Shown one piece after another: positions 24,440 through 35,719 of a stretch of DNA of 64,000 bases (positions within the stretch are counted from its first letter, which is position 1; the number at the start of each line of letters is the position of its first letter). The stretch comes from Mucor racemosus (Eukaryota; Mucoromycota; Mucoromycetes; Mucorales; Mucoraceae). Under the pieces are notes generated by a model that ran no database searches, was not told where the DNA came from, and saw nothing but the letters and a program-made list of their open reading frames with translations. Location of the stretch: contig JAPEHQ010000004.1 of assembly GCA_027405735.1 (NCBI GenBank), positions 1,178,001 through 1,242,000 on the forward strand. The letters run 5' to 3'. Position numbers and translations under genes: made by a program.

Positions 24440-24739
24440 GCCTGCACCCTAGATGTTTTGGATAAGAATAAACAGTTCAAAAATCTCTACAACATCATGG
24501 ATAATGTACCAATTCACAAGCATGAAAATATCCCAAGATGTGTCGTAAATCGAGGATACAATTGCGTATGTCTTCCCCTGTATTCTCCAGAATTGAACCC
24601 AATCGAACAATTTTGATCGATTGTCAAAGCAAACTAAAGAGGGAAAGACTTGTACGACAGGAAACTCTCAGTTCAAGAATCTCTGGTGCCTGTAACAGTG
24701 TTCTTTATAGTGATTTACAAGGCTGTTGGCATCAGTAAA
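24440..24739 (+). pseudogene. Tc1/mariner-type transposase remnant
   Basis: It encodes the C-terminal part of a DDE transposase of the IS630/Tc1/mariner superfamily. MDNVPIHK carries the second catalytic Asp region. NRGYNCVCLPLYSPELNPIEQF is the classic segment with the third acidic residue. KLKRERLVRQETLSSRI and DLQGCWH follow. The tryptophan expected after EQF is a TGA stop, and a frameshift follows within about 20 nt. The N-terminal DNA-binding and first catalytic regions are missing, so it is inactive. It lies just upstream of the CABLES-like gene. Confidence 0.85.
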
Positions 24740-24922
24740 AACTAATTGTGCCAAACTAAATTTGGATTTGTGTGTAATGTTTACCAGGATATTTTTCCTC
24801 ACGTTTTTGTGTCCAAAACCATGGTCTTTTAATTTTACGTCATAAACAATTAAAGTTCGCTCTCATAGTATTTTGCATTTCCTTTCCTTCTTTCCCCTTT
24901 TTTATATCTTGTAAAAACGCGT

Positions 24923-26608
24923 ATGGGAACAGCTAAAAAGCGAACAACATCAAAACGGAACAATTCAAGACAAGCTGCACTATCATTTCTTACAAACATT
25001 ACATTGGGAAATGAAAATGAACAACCAAAAGACCTCCTACAGACATCACCCACCACATTGAATTATTCTGATAATGACACAAACAATAATAACTTCACTC
25101 GCTACGGTACTTTATCGGTTGCATCATCGCCACCTCCACCACTGCCAGCACAACAATCATTGCCGCAAATAAGAAGCTACCCATTGGAATCATCAGACTC
25201 AAATTCAACCTTGGAAGAAAATATACCAATTACATTGACTATCAATACAACAAGCAATTTTACGCCTGTTGAACGAAGAAGGTTTCGAAGAGCATCAACG
25301 TCTGACAACTTTTATCATCGTCGGTTATCGAGCAGTGATAGCAACACTTCTTCATCAGAAGTTGTACAACATAAATTAACAAGGGAAGATAGTCAACGTC
25401 CTATTGCATCCGAGAAAATCAAAAGAAGGTCAGATCATTTAACAAGCAATGTACGGGGGAGTATTTACTTGGATTTACAAACCCTAGATTTCACACTAAC
25501 TTAGTTATATACATACATAGCCTGAAACGCCTGTGTCTATGAGTTTTATGTCTGTATTTCGTTATTATAAAAAAATTATTAGACAACCAAGAAGAAAGGC
25601 TGATTTGCATTATTACCATCGGCATTATCCCAGCTATTTTCATCAACATTTATCAAATATGAATATGAAACACAGAAAAGCAATATCTTATGGTCATTTT
25701 CTGTCTCATGCCAGTGAAGATGAAGATGAAGAAGCAGCAGAGGATAGTAACACTAGCGAAGTATTACCTCATTTACAAAAATTAGTGTATGATCCATTTT
25801 ATATAAACGATGATTTACGTCCACAGCAAGCCGCCAGCAGCATGCCTCAGGTATTTTAGCAGATATTTACAATAACGTAAATTGGTATAAACATAAACCA
25901 TGTTTATATTATATAGAGTCCTGGTGCCATCATCACGAGACCATCTCCCTTGAACAAACAAAAATTGAACGATCTCTTTAATCAATCTCATCCAGATATT
26001 CAATTATCGCTCTCAAAAATCAAATCAATCAAAAATCATCTACTATCTGTTGGAAAACAGGTCGACTTGGAGATATCAAGTATCGCTCATGCTTTTGTCT
26101 ATTTCGAAAAACTGATTCAAAAACAAATTGTTACCAAACAAAATCGCAAATTATTAGCTGGTAAGTAAATGGAACATTCAAGAAAAACAGTATTTAAGCA
26201 TTTATAATACTAGCCTGTTGTCTGTTCTTGGCTACTAAAGTCAATGAGCCCAAGGGACTTAAGTTTGATGCTCTACTCGAGGTATTTTTTATATAGATGC
26301 AATTGTAGATCATCAACTCATTGCATAAATATCTAGGCAATTTCAACAGAGCTGTATGTTACCTCTAGAGATGTTCGAAGCCATGAATTTGCTGTATTTG
26401 CAGACTTGGAATTTAATTTGTATGCGCCTCAACATGAATTCATGCCACATTTTAATAGTATCGTTCAAACATGGAGTGAGTATATATAATATTGCAAGGT
26501 TTTTATAGTTGCTAACATGATAGCATAGAAATTCAATGTATTGAAGACTACCTTGGCCATGTACCTTTTTATATGTTTATACTCGACAAAGAGAATCAAG
26601 TACAATAA
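24923..26608 (+). CDS. CABLES-like cyclin-box protein
   Basis: Six exons: 24923..25450, 25521..25850, 25917..26160, 26214..26281, 26337..26475, 26529..26608. They give about 462 aa. The N-terminal half is Ser/Asn-rich with PVERRRFRRASTSDN, resembling the CABLES linker. The C-terminal ~190 residues form a cyclin-box domain: LSLSKIKSIKNHLLSVGKQV, IAHAFVYFEKLI, KQNRKLLAACCLFLATKV, SHEFAVFADLEFNLYAPQHEFMPHF. This order matches animal CABLES1/2 (CDK5 and ABL1 enzyme substrate). Animal CABLES proteins link CDKs to tyrosine kinases; the role in fungi is unknown. The first intron uses a GTACGG donor supported by phase and a CACTAAC branch site; the other junctions are canonical and in phase. Confidence 0.87.
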
Positions 26609-27238
26609 CAAGCAGTGAAATCATATACCAAAACCCAAAAAAAAATAGCAGAAAATCATATCAACATCTTAACATTTACATCCCATTCGAATCTATTCGA
26701 TAGTACTTGACGTATACCTATTCTGTATACACTTTTCAGCATCCAATACTCATTTTGTCATACATTTATATATTAATATTTTATTAAATTCATTTTTCAT
26801 AGTGGCTCACCCTCCCCTCCTTTGAATAGTATCATCTCTATTTGTTTGTTTTTGACTTTTTTGCATATTTTAGGTTTATATTGTGCATTTGTAAATCATG
26901 GCTAAAGATTGATACCCACGTTACTGGATATCCGAGAATTTCAAAATCGACATCTGCCACTGAAAAAATCCACAATATTGAGATTTTCAATGGGTTTTTG
27001 CTTGAGCATACAAGCGTTTATCATATTAGATACCCTCGCATGGATCTTTTGTTTTTTCTTGTATTCTATTATAAAACAAAATATTTCATCAGGATGGATG
27101 TGATTTAATGGTGAAAGAAAGAACTAGCTCTATATTTAAATTGACGGGATCCATTAAACAAAAAGACTAAAAAAAATGATAATATACAGTTATGGTGCTT
27201 TATTTCAATTTCTAAAAAAATATACAATATGAATAGCC
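26609..27238. other. Convergent intergenic region
   Basis: It lies between the 3' ends of the CABLES-like gene (+) and HOM2 (-). The overlapping ORFs at 26842-27108 are hydrophobic AT-rich translations without family resemblance. No gene called. Confidence 0.6.
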
Positions 27239-28368
27239 TTAAATCAAACCCTTGGCAACAGCGATTTCAGCATTGAGCACAGATGAACCAGCAGCACCGA
27301 GAACAGTGTTATGAACCAAAAGAACAAACTTAATGTCCAAAACGGGACATTTACGAACACGACCAACAGTAACAGCTTGACCCTTCAAGTTTTCACGATC
27401 AAGACGAGGTTGAGGTCTATCAGCATCATAAGTAACGACAATAGGCTTTTGAGGAGAGGAATGACAACCAATCTTTTCAGCATCAGAGGTATACTTTTCA
27501 AGAGCCTCATATACTTGTTCAACAGAGGGAGCACCGTTAGCAAACTTGACAGAAACAGTTTCAAGATGACCATCCAAAACAGGAACACGAGTACAAGTAG
27601 CAGAGACAACGGTCTCGGGCAAATGAATCAAAGATTCTTTATCAGCAGCTAAATCACCCAAAATCTTACCAACTTCCCATTCCATCTTTTCTTCTTCTCC
27701 ACCAATATGAGGAACAACATTATCTAAAATATCCAAACTGGGTACACCAGGATAACCAGCACCACTAATGGCTTGTTGAGTGTTGACAATGATATGACTC
27801 ATGGGTCCAAAAGCATCTTGCAAAGCCTTTAAAGGAACAACCAAACCGGTGGTTGAACAATTGGCATTGGTGATCAAGAAACCCTTGCTGAGGTTGTTGA
27901 GTTTACGTTGATGAGCAATCAAATCGAAATGATCGGAATTGACAGTAGGAACAATCAATGGGACGCTAGGATCACGACGGTAATTCTTTGCGTTGGAGAA
28001 AACAGCAATATCTTGCTTCAACATGGCCATTTCTATATAATAAATCTGTCAATTTAAAATTCATTAGACAGATAATAAATAAATTTACCAATATCACCAG
28101 CAATATCGGCATCAAGACCAGAGAAAACAACATCACAATCTTTGAAAAGTTCAGCATCGCAAGACTTTACAGTGATTTGAGCAACATTCTCGGGAATAGG
28201 ACGAGCTTGCTTCCAACGGACAGCATCCTTATAAGCCTTACCGGCAGAACGAGAAGAAGCGCCGAGGGCATGAATGGCGAAAATAGGATGGTCAGCTAAT
28301 AAAAGAATAAATCTTTGACCAACTGTACCAGTAGCACCGAGAATACCGACTTTCTTTGTAGGGGCCAT
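27239..28368 (-). CDS. HOM2: Aspartate-semialdehyde dehydrogenase
   Basis: Two exons: 28368..28089 and 28032..27239, giving about 357 aa. The N-terminal NADP-binding glycine loop reads [14 protein letters not shown]. The catalytic cysteine lies in NANCSTTG (about Cys152). SGAGYPG and [17 protein letters not shown] are typical family motifs. The enzyme reduces L-aspartyl-4-phosphate to L-aspartate-4-semialdehyde, the branch step toward methionine, threonine and isoleucine in fungi. Length matches yeast Hom2. The intron is in phase and lies just before EMAMLKQD. Nothing looks broken. Confidence 0.96.
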
Positions 28369-29952
28369 TTTTTAATTTAATTTTAAAATGAAAAAAAAAG
28401 AGAGAAAAGATTCATGGTAAAGGTTTTTGTTTTATACTACATATTATCTCTTTTCATTGGCCTATTGTGACTCATCATTAAACAACAAAAAAACGGAGAG
28501 AGGCGGAAATCTGATTGAATACATCGGCCATCTACCATCATTAAACCCAAAAAGCTAATATGGAAAGAATGTGCAAAGATTACTCATTATATACGATTGT
28601 ATTACAACTGCAAAACCATTAATGCTGAATGAACAATCTTTGTGAGCCCTAAATCTATGAACCCAATGGTTAATATGCATTGGCAATCACCTCTTGAAAA
28701 GATGCAATTATAAAGGAATACTATAGATCCGCAATTGCAGCATTTGATTACAAAGGAACATACGTTTTTTTGGAGGCATTTGTCACAGCATTTGATAACC
28801 TAATATACTAAACTATAGCCATTTAAGAGATTTTATAACGATAGTCCATATATATAAATCAGGCACCCCTTTATAACATAATCATGCATAGAAATATAAT
28901 ATACAGCACCATTTAAAATGTTTAAATCAAGTATAAATTCATGAAAATCTACAAGAAATGGTTTTCGGGATTTTCTCCAAATGTATTTTTCATATTGATA
29001 CAACTTATGTATATTGTGCATTTTTATAAAATAAAAAATGGAATAATGTAGCTTACATGTTACTCTTTGATACGCAATTTATTATTAATAAATACCTTGC
29101 TTTGGGTAGCCAAAACAATCCTTTAAAGTACATTGAAGGCAGATTTTCAGTGCGATTTCGAGTTTGAACTACCGCTCAAAACAACCAATTTTGCAATATG
29201 CCCCTACTATTTTAAACGTTTTTTTTTTTTTTTTTCAATCGTCATTTGGTAGATAATAGCATGATAAGAAAACCTCGCAAGTTCCAATAAGATGTAAGGT
29301 AGGCTTTTGTATTTTTATTGATTTAAAGGATTACCGATGTTTGTATAATGGCGTAAAAACTAGCATGTCGTTTTTGCGTATTTAAACAGATTTTGCAACC
29401 ATCATCGTTATATGTATCCAACGGAAGCAAAAGTTGTAATCAGAAATTGTTTTTATAGCAAGTACTGCTAGTTATACTGTATATCTATAAAACTATGTCT
29501 GCAAATTGGGCCCTGAAGCTTTTTTCAATATTTACGCAATATTTGGGCCAAAATGAAATTACAATTTTTATTAACCAGTAAATGAAGAATATGATTCACA
29601 ATTTCATTTAATAAATCATCAATAAAGGATGATTTCATTGAACGACAACATCATTGGGTATTAAATACGGTATTATATACAACAATCGCTTTAGTATTCA
29701 TGTATTGCACATATCAAAGCCTCTTCGGTATGTTGTTGTCAAATATTATCATCTGGAATGCGATTCATATTCCGATAACTCTGATCATGCTTCTTGCAAA
29801 CAGCTGTAGAAAAATTCATGGAATAGTTGATAAAGAAATAATGATAAATATAACAAAAACATCAAGTATGATATAAAAATTGGATATAGTTTCGAAACTT
29901 GCTTTTCTTTTTTTTTTTTTTTTTTTTTTTCATAATTAAAATCAAAAACAAC
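28369..29952. other. Divergent intergenic region HOM2 / SURF4
   Basis: About 1.6 kb holding the two divergent promoters. T-runs occur at about 29219-29235 and immediately upstream of the SURF4 start (29907-29931). No ORF with coding character; the 62-codon ORF at 28833-29021 was rejected. Confidence 0.6.
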
Positions 29953-30912
29953 ATGGGGATCAATACAACAATGAGATCTACAAGCGAAAGAGCTGAGGAT
30001 TTACTAGGATTATTAGGGTCGCCCATTAAGCCACATTTACCTGCTGTGAGCCGGTTTTTGGTAGTAGCTACATTTTACGAAGATGCTTTACGTATCATAT
30101 ATCAATGGTCAGATCAAATTGAATATCTGGAGAAAGCTCGTCATTTCCCTGGTTGTACAGCACCTATATTTTTGGGTTTTAATGCGGTGGTAAGCAATGT
30201 AAAAAAATATATAATGAGATGAGACTTTCTGATATACTCGAAATGCATAGTCTATGCTACTGTTTTCTTCTTGTATCATTTTAAAGCGTCAAGTGGGCCC
30301 ATCAGTAGCTGTTCTAGCTGCAGTTATTACAAGTCAAGCAATTGCATATGGTCTTGTATTTGATTTAGTAAGTTAAATTCAATACACAATTTATCCTTCA
30401 AGCTAATTATAATATTAAATTAGATGTTCTTTTTGCGTAATTTGTCAGTAACAGGTGGACTTTTATTATGTATGTCTGAATCAATTTTGCGAAAGAAATC
30501 AAAAAACAAGCAGAGCAGCATGTTTGCATCACTTCCGCAATTGACAGTTAGCGAAAAAGATAAATACTTTCAACTTGCAGGTCGTGTGTTATTGGTATTG
30601 TTGTTTTTGGGATTTATCTTGAATGGTGAATGGAATTATTTGCGTATGGCCGTCTCTTTTGTTGGATTAGCTGCATGTGGTATGGTAATTGTAGGTTTCA
30701 GAGCCAAATGGTCTGCTACATTTTTGGTTTCTTTACTCTGCATCATCAACATGTTGGTTAACAATTGGTGGTCCACAAGTCATTCCAACTATAAGCGAGA
30801 CTTTTTACGTTATGACTTTTTCCAATGCTTGAGTATTATGGGTGGTTTGTTATTATTGGTATCCATTGGACCTGGTGGTCTTAGTTATGACGAAAAGAAG
30901 AAAGAATTTTAG
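29953..30912 (+). CDS. SURF4/Erv29-family ER cargo receptor
   Basis: Three exons: 29953..30189, 30287..30367, 30424..30912. They give about 268 aa, with roughly seven hydrophobic spans. It contains the family blocks FLVVATFYEDALRII, QWSDQ..YL, and VLLFLGFI, and a dilysine-type ER retrieval signal at the extreme C-terminus (KKEF). Erv29/SURF4 loads soluble secretory cargo into COPII vesicles at the ER. The start at 29953 places the Met right after an A-rich leader; an in-frame upstream start would only read through the T-run. Confidence 0.94.
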
Positions 30913-31727
30913 ATGAATAGAAATCTATGCGTCTAATTTTTGATATTTTTATCAAATTTTATTTTATATATCTCATTATACTTAATTAACCATACATTTA
31001 TATTTGATATTCATACTTTTTCATTCGAGATTTTATATTTCCTATTAAAATTAATTAAAAAATGATTGCTTTATATTAATGGCAAAAATATGCGATTAAT
31101 TAACATTTTGCATTAAATTAACAGCTATGTAATATCTGACAGTAATATTGTTATTGGTCAACACCACTGCAATTACAAATGTTGGTAAGGTTTTTCGAAT
31201 AGTATACATACATATCTGGTTATTAAATTGATACGCATATATTTATTGAGAAAATGTAGAGCTTTTGCATGTGTATACACATGAAAAGTTTAGTACCGTA
31301 GTCGATATCAAAATATGCGCATGCAGTTCCAAAAAAATAATATCTAAAGCTATAGAATTACTTCATTTAGACGAACCATCACAAAAATAATAAAAATCTG
31401 CATTATGTTCTGCATATGCTTTAATCAACAATCAATATCTCGACAACACCATGAAAATAACGGTTCTTTAGATCGATTCCTAGAGTACATTTCAACATTG
31501 ATCGAATATGGAACAAAAAAACTGTGTATTTTTTGTATCTGCTCTTACCCCCACCATCCCTCCTTTTTTTTTTTTTGCAATGTTACAATTAAGACAGTAG
31601 TAACAAGATGTAACAAAGTATTTCCAACGCATAAAAAAAAAGAGATATATGATGTATAAAAAAAACAAAAATACACCTACATTTACGAAAGACGTTTCCG
31701 GTTATTTTGGGCGTAAAAATAAAAAAA
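30913..31727. other. Intergenic, AT-rich
   Basis: 3' UTR of the SURF4 gene followed by non-coding sequence up to the tRNA gene. The 84-codon ORF at 31405-31659 has no coding support. Short A-runs near 31630-31660 lie downstream of the tRNA on its strand. Confidence 0.55.
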
Positions 31728-31801
31728 TGATTTCTGCCAGACTTGAACTGGCGACCTTCTGCGTGTTAAGCAGATGTGATAACCGACTACACCAAGAAAC
31801 C
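31728..31801 (-). tRNA. tRNA-Val (anticodon AAC)
   Basis: A 74-nt cloverleaf on the minus strand. The acceptor stem GGTTTCT/AGAAATC carries discriminator A. The D arm is GTGTAGTCGGTTATCAC, the anticodon stem TCTGC/GCAGA has loop TTAACAC (anticodon AAC, valine), and the variable loop is AGGTC. The T arm is GCCAGTTCAAGTCTGGC. All stems pair, with one G-U in the acceptor. No intron. Confidence 0.95.
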
Positions 31802-32175
31802 TCTGATGATTTTATGAAGTAATATATTATATAAAAACTAAAAATTTAAAATTAATATGCTAAGCCACCACTGCTACTAAAGTCTATATTACCTTGTTTT
31901 CCCTGCAGATAATACTACGTCCATATTTTTTTTTTAGTGTAGAGAAAATTATGTAAGCAATGAAAAATTTTGAAACATTGCAATATAATGGTAATTTTTT
32001 CAAAATAAGTAAATAAAAAATGATTTAGGAATATAGAGAGCCCACAGAAAGTATAAAATCTTGAATAAAACGTTGGAGTATGCATGCAATATGCGAGTTT
32101 TACCATTGTAATATGAGCGTATTAATACACCGTATTCCGCTGTGACATAATATGTTCGTATTACCATTTACTGAA
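31802..32175. other. tRNA 5' flank, no gene
   Basis: AT-rich sequence upstream of the tRNA-Val gene. No ORF or motif of note. Confidence 0.5.
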
Positions 32176-32677
32176 CACCAGCGTTCGCAAAATGACCGAG
32201 CCCAAGCGAGCGCAAGCAATTTCAACAAACATTTGCCGAGTCTAAAATATTTGAAAGTTACTCAAGCAAACCCGAGCCTAAGCAACAGCTCATCGAGCAG
32301 TTGCATATCGAGCATTCTCAGTTTTTTGAAAGCAAGCAAGCAAGCGAGCAAATTCGAGTGCAAGCGTAAGCATGATGCTACTGTATATATTTTTAGCCTA
32401 ATATTGGTTCAAAATGTGATGAATTTTGACATTTTTAAAGTTAAAATTACGCAAATTAAATAAATTTTCCCCGTGTTACATGCTTGCTTACTTAATTTGA
32501 AAGCAGGAAAGCAAGCAGATTTACACGCAAGCAAGTCTATTTCAGTTTGAAGCAACTCGAGCAAGCATACAAGCAAGCTTTCAATGTTTTTGTAGAGCGT
32601 CAAGCAGTAAATTGCTAAAATATTTAATCAAGCGAGCCCGAGCATAAGACTTGTACGGCTCGATTGCGACCACCAGC
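32176..32677. mobile_element. hAT-like MITE with AAGC/GAGC subterminal repeats
   Basis: CACCAGC occurs at 32176-32182 and 32671-32677, consistent with a 7-8 bp target duplication. The 488-bp insert starts GTTCGCAAAATGACCGAGCC. Its right end, read inverted, is GTCGCAATCGAGCC, an imperfect inverted repeat. The body is packed with direct copies of AAGC and GAGC (for example aagcaagcaagcgagc near 32332 and more at 32500-32640). Such arrays resemble the transposase-binding subterminal repeats of hAT elements. No transposase ORF is present, so it is non-autonomous. Confidence 0.65.
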
Positions 32678-32683
32678 TACTTT

Positions 32684-33020
32684 CATTTTTTGTTCCAGCA
32701 AAAAATATTGATTTTTTGTCGAGGTAACCAAAATAATAGTTCATACCATAGCTTAAAACTATCATGACTAGGTTTCAAAATTAATTTGAAAAAATGATCG
32801 AAAAATGATTTAAAAAACAAAATTGTTTAATGGTCCATGAACTGCAAAGTAAGTCGACCTAGTGCCTTAAATATTTCTTGTACAATTTTGGATTCTGCAT
32901 CCATCTAAATAAAAATTATACAAATGTTTCACAACAAATTTTGCGTAAATTACAATTAAAATTTTGGAGAGTTTTTGAAGATACATATCATTTTTTATGA
33001 GCATATTTAAAATATAATTA
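32684..33020 (+). repeat. Dispersed repeat R1, copy B (truncated)
   Basis: It matches the first ~340 bp of copy A (4043 onward), including 'aactgcaaagtaagtcgacc'. It is cut where the R2 LTR begins. Copy C lies about 0.5 kb away in the opposite orientation. Confidence 0.8.
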
Positions 33021-33022
33021 AC

Positions 33023-33466
33023 TGTCGTATATTTTCAGGATTGATAAATAGTACTTAAAAAAGAATACAATCATAAAAGAATGAGTAATTAATCAGTTCT
33101 TCAACTGTATAATAAAAACAAGATATCGTTTATTTAGATGTAAAAGTATGGCCTTTTATATTGATTTGACATTGAGATCCTGAGACGTAATTTAAGGCAC
33201 TATTGAACCATTGGATCTGTTTGATAGTAATCTATGGATTGAAATGGATCAATCATAATTTAACCGTTCTTGCAGAGCTTGTGAGTTGTCTTGTTTCAAT
33301 GCTGCGCTAAATATGCTTGGATGTTGATTTGATAACTACTTGATTGGTTAACTGCTGGGATAAAATAATGTGGTGTCATAATTGAGGTCCAAGCGTTCTT
33401 GGTAATTACTGGATTAAACTTGATACGCTAGGAGTTTCTTATATCCGATATTATACATTATTAAAT
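33023..33466 (-). repeat. R2 solo LTR, copy 1 (truncated)
   Basis: On the minus strand it ends ...AAATATACGACA and carries a TATA-like 'caatataaaagg' and 'aaataaacg', typical of an LTR U3-R order. It aligns with 34857-35719 and with the split copy around 47375-53985. The expected 5' end (TGTTGTATGC...) is missing here, so the copy is truncated next to R1 copy C. Confidence 0.65.
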
Positions 33467-33479
33467 AGATATAAATTGG

Positions 33480-34566
33480 TTGCATTATCTTACCTATTCC
33501 TAAATTTATTCTATATCTCACGAAAGACTCAAAAACGCGTAAATTCACTGCTTTTTTCCTGAAACTAGGTCTCACTTTTCATCCCTGTTCTACCTTTTTT
33601 TTCACTAAATAACACCAAGAAAAAATTATATGCCAATGTACCTGAGATGTTCAGCTTTAATCCAAAAACATGTATCCAAAAATATCCTATTTTTTGCAGT
33701 CGGTATTAATTTTTCAGTGCTAATGTTTCAAATTTTTTGCGCGTATTTCACTGCTAAAGGATTGAAAACTTTGAGGTTTCATATCTCTACAAAAAATTAA
33801 GCTATACTAATACTTTTTAATAATAAAACTTACTTGTTTTGAAGTGCTCTATAATACATTTGAATATAAAAAAATTCTGAACACTTTTATTTTTTTTTCA
33901 TTTTTTTGACATTTCTATAGTAGGTTTCAGAATATTGGTTAAATTGAGCAACATTTTTTTTGCATTCATGTCATCCAGCTCGTTAACCTCTCTCGGATCC
34001 AATTTAGGGTTTTTCAAAATATTAATTTTTGGTGGAGATATCCTCAAAAATGTGTACAAAAAGATACCTTCATTTCTAGGCTCCATTTTTCCCTTATATA
34101 CCCTCATCCCAAATTCTGAATCTGAAAAAATTTGGACAAAAATGTTGTTTTCTCCATAAAAAATACAGCTAGAAGGTTCAGCAATAGCTCGATCGATAGA
34201 TACTTTTTTTGCACATTATTTCAATTTATTATATTTTAAATATGCTTATAAAAAGTGATGTGTATCCTCAAAAAACCTCCAAAATTTCAATTGCATTTTA
34301 CGCAAATCTTAATGTGAAATGTTTGTCTGCATTTTATTTAGATAGATGCAGAATCCAAAACTGTACAAAAACTATTTAATACACTAGGTCAACTTACTTT
34401 GCAGTTCTTGAGCATTTAAACAATTTTGTTTTTTTGAATCATTTTTCGTCCATTTTTGAAAATAAATTTTGGAATCCCGTTATGATAAATTTTAAGCTGT
34501 GATAAAAACTATTATTTTGATTATCTTGACGAAAAACCAATATTTTTTGCGAAAACAAAAAATGCA
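33480..34566 (-). repeat. Dispersed repeat R1, copy C
   Basis: Inverted relative to copies A and B, and nearly full-length compared with copy A. It contains the reverse complement of 'tttcgtgagatat..aataaatttaggaatagg' near 33510 and of the 'aagtaagt.gacct' block near 34390. With copy B it forms a long-range inverted repeat. Confidence 0.8.
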
Positions 34567-34856
34567 GAGTAGTAATCAATTAGACCTATCTTGTGAATAC
34601 AGAAATTAAGTCCTGGATAATGAGTTTTAAGTTTTACAAAATAATAAACTATTATTCACAACTGCAGAAAACAAAAAACAAAAAACAATATCCTTGTGAA
34701 CATTGATCCAATTAATCTCCAATTATACATGATGGTAGATTTAAATATATTCTGCATAAAAATATAAAAATTTATATTTTTACTTTTACAAATCACTGTA
34801 AATTGAGAAAACCATCAGCAAAACAGGATATTTCTATCCAATAAAACCACCTGTTG

Positions 34857-35719
34857 TGTCGTATATTTTCATGTTTGATAAATAATACTTACAAAAGAAT
34901 AAAATTAAAAGAGAATGAGTAAGGAATCAGTTTTTCGACTGCATAATAAAAACAAGATATTGTTTATTTAAATATAAAAGTATGATGGCCTTTTTTATTG
35001 ATTTGACATTGAGATCCTGAGATGTAATTTAAGGCACCACTATTGAACCATTAGATCTGTTTGATAGTAATTTATGGTGATGTATCATTCTTAACTGGAT
35101 GTCAAATCCAAAAGTAAAACAATAGTTAAGGACCAAAATTCAAGTCTATTAAACATCAACGGAACCACGGTTCCAGCATGATATTACAGCATGACATTAA
35201 AGCATAATGTTCCACCATCATGCCACATTAGTATAATAGATAACACCTATAATCATTATCACATCATCATTTTCCTCAACTCAATTAGTATATAAATCTT
35301 CTTTATTTCCTTTTAATAAACGGCAATCTCTTTACTTGATTAAATATCTAGTTTTATTTAACATAAACATATTCTGATAAATTATATGGATTGAAATGGA
35401 TCAACCATAATTTAACCGTGCTTGCAGAGCTTATGAGTTGCTTTGTTTTAATGCTGCACTGAGTGTGCTTGTTGGATGTTAATCTGATGGCTTCTTGACC
35501 GACTAACCGCTGGGATGAAATAATATGATGGTGTCATAATTGAGGTCCAAGCGTTCTTGGTAATTTCTGGATTAATATTAGTACGCTAGGAGTTTTTTAT
35601 ATTCGATATCAAGACTTTGCACTTCAATACATGTTGTAGTCCATAGATTATAAGATGCATTAATACTGTAGACGGTGATAATAAAGTATGGTACTTCTTG
35701 TTGGTGGCCGCATACAACA
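34857..35719 (-). repeat. R2 solo LTR, copy 2, interrupted
   Basis: Read on the minus strand it starts TGTTGTATGCGG (35719 downward) and ends ATACGACA at 34857, giving TG...CA termini that are near-inverted repeats. It is interrupted by a 307-bp insertion at 35078-35384. Without the insertion it is about 550 bp, the same as copy 3. The flanking pentamers do not match, so the original target duplication is lost or the copy is recombinant. Confidence 0.65.
35078..35384 (+). mobile_element. Small solo LTR nested in R2
   Basis: This insertion is absent from the other R2 copies. It is flanked by the 5-bp duplication TATGG (35073-35077 and 35385-35389). The insert starts TGATGTATCA and ends TGATAAATTA, imperfect inverted termini. 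It contains a TATA-like 'agtatataaatc' followed by 'taataaacgg', the arrangement of a short LTR promoter and polyadenylation signal. The terminal TA instead of CA is atypical. Confidence 0.7.

Noticed and set aside
26842..27108. Overlapping ORFs between the CABLES-like gene and HOM2
   Set aside because: Hydrophobic chance translations in a convergent 3' region.
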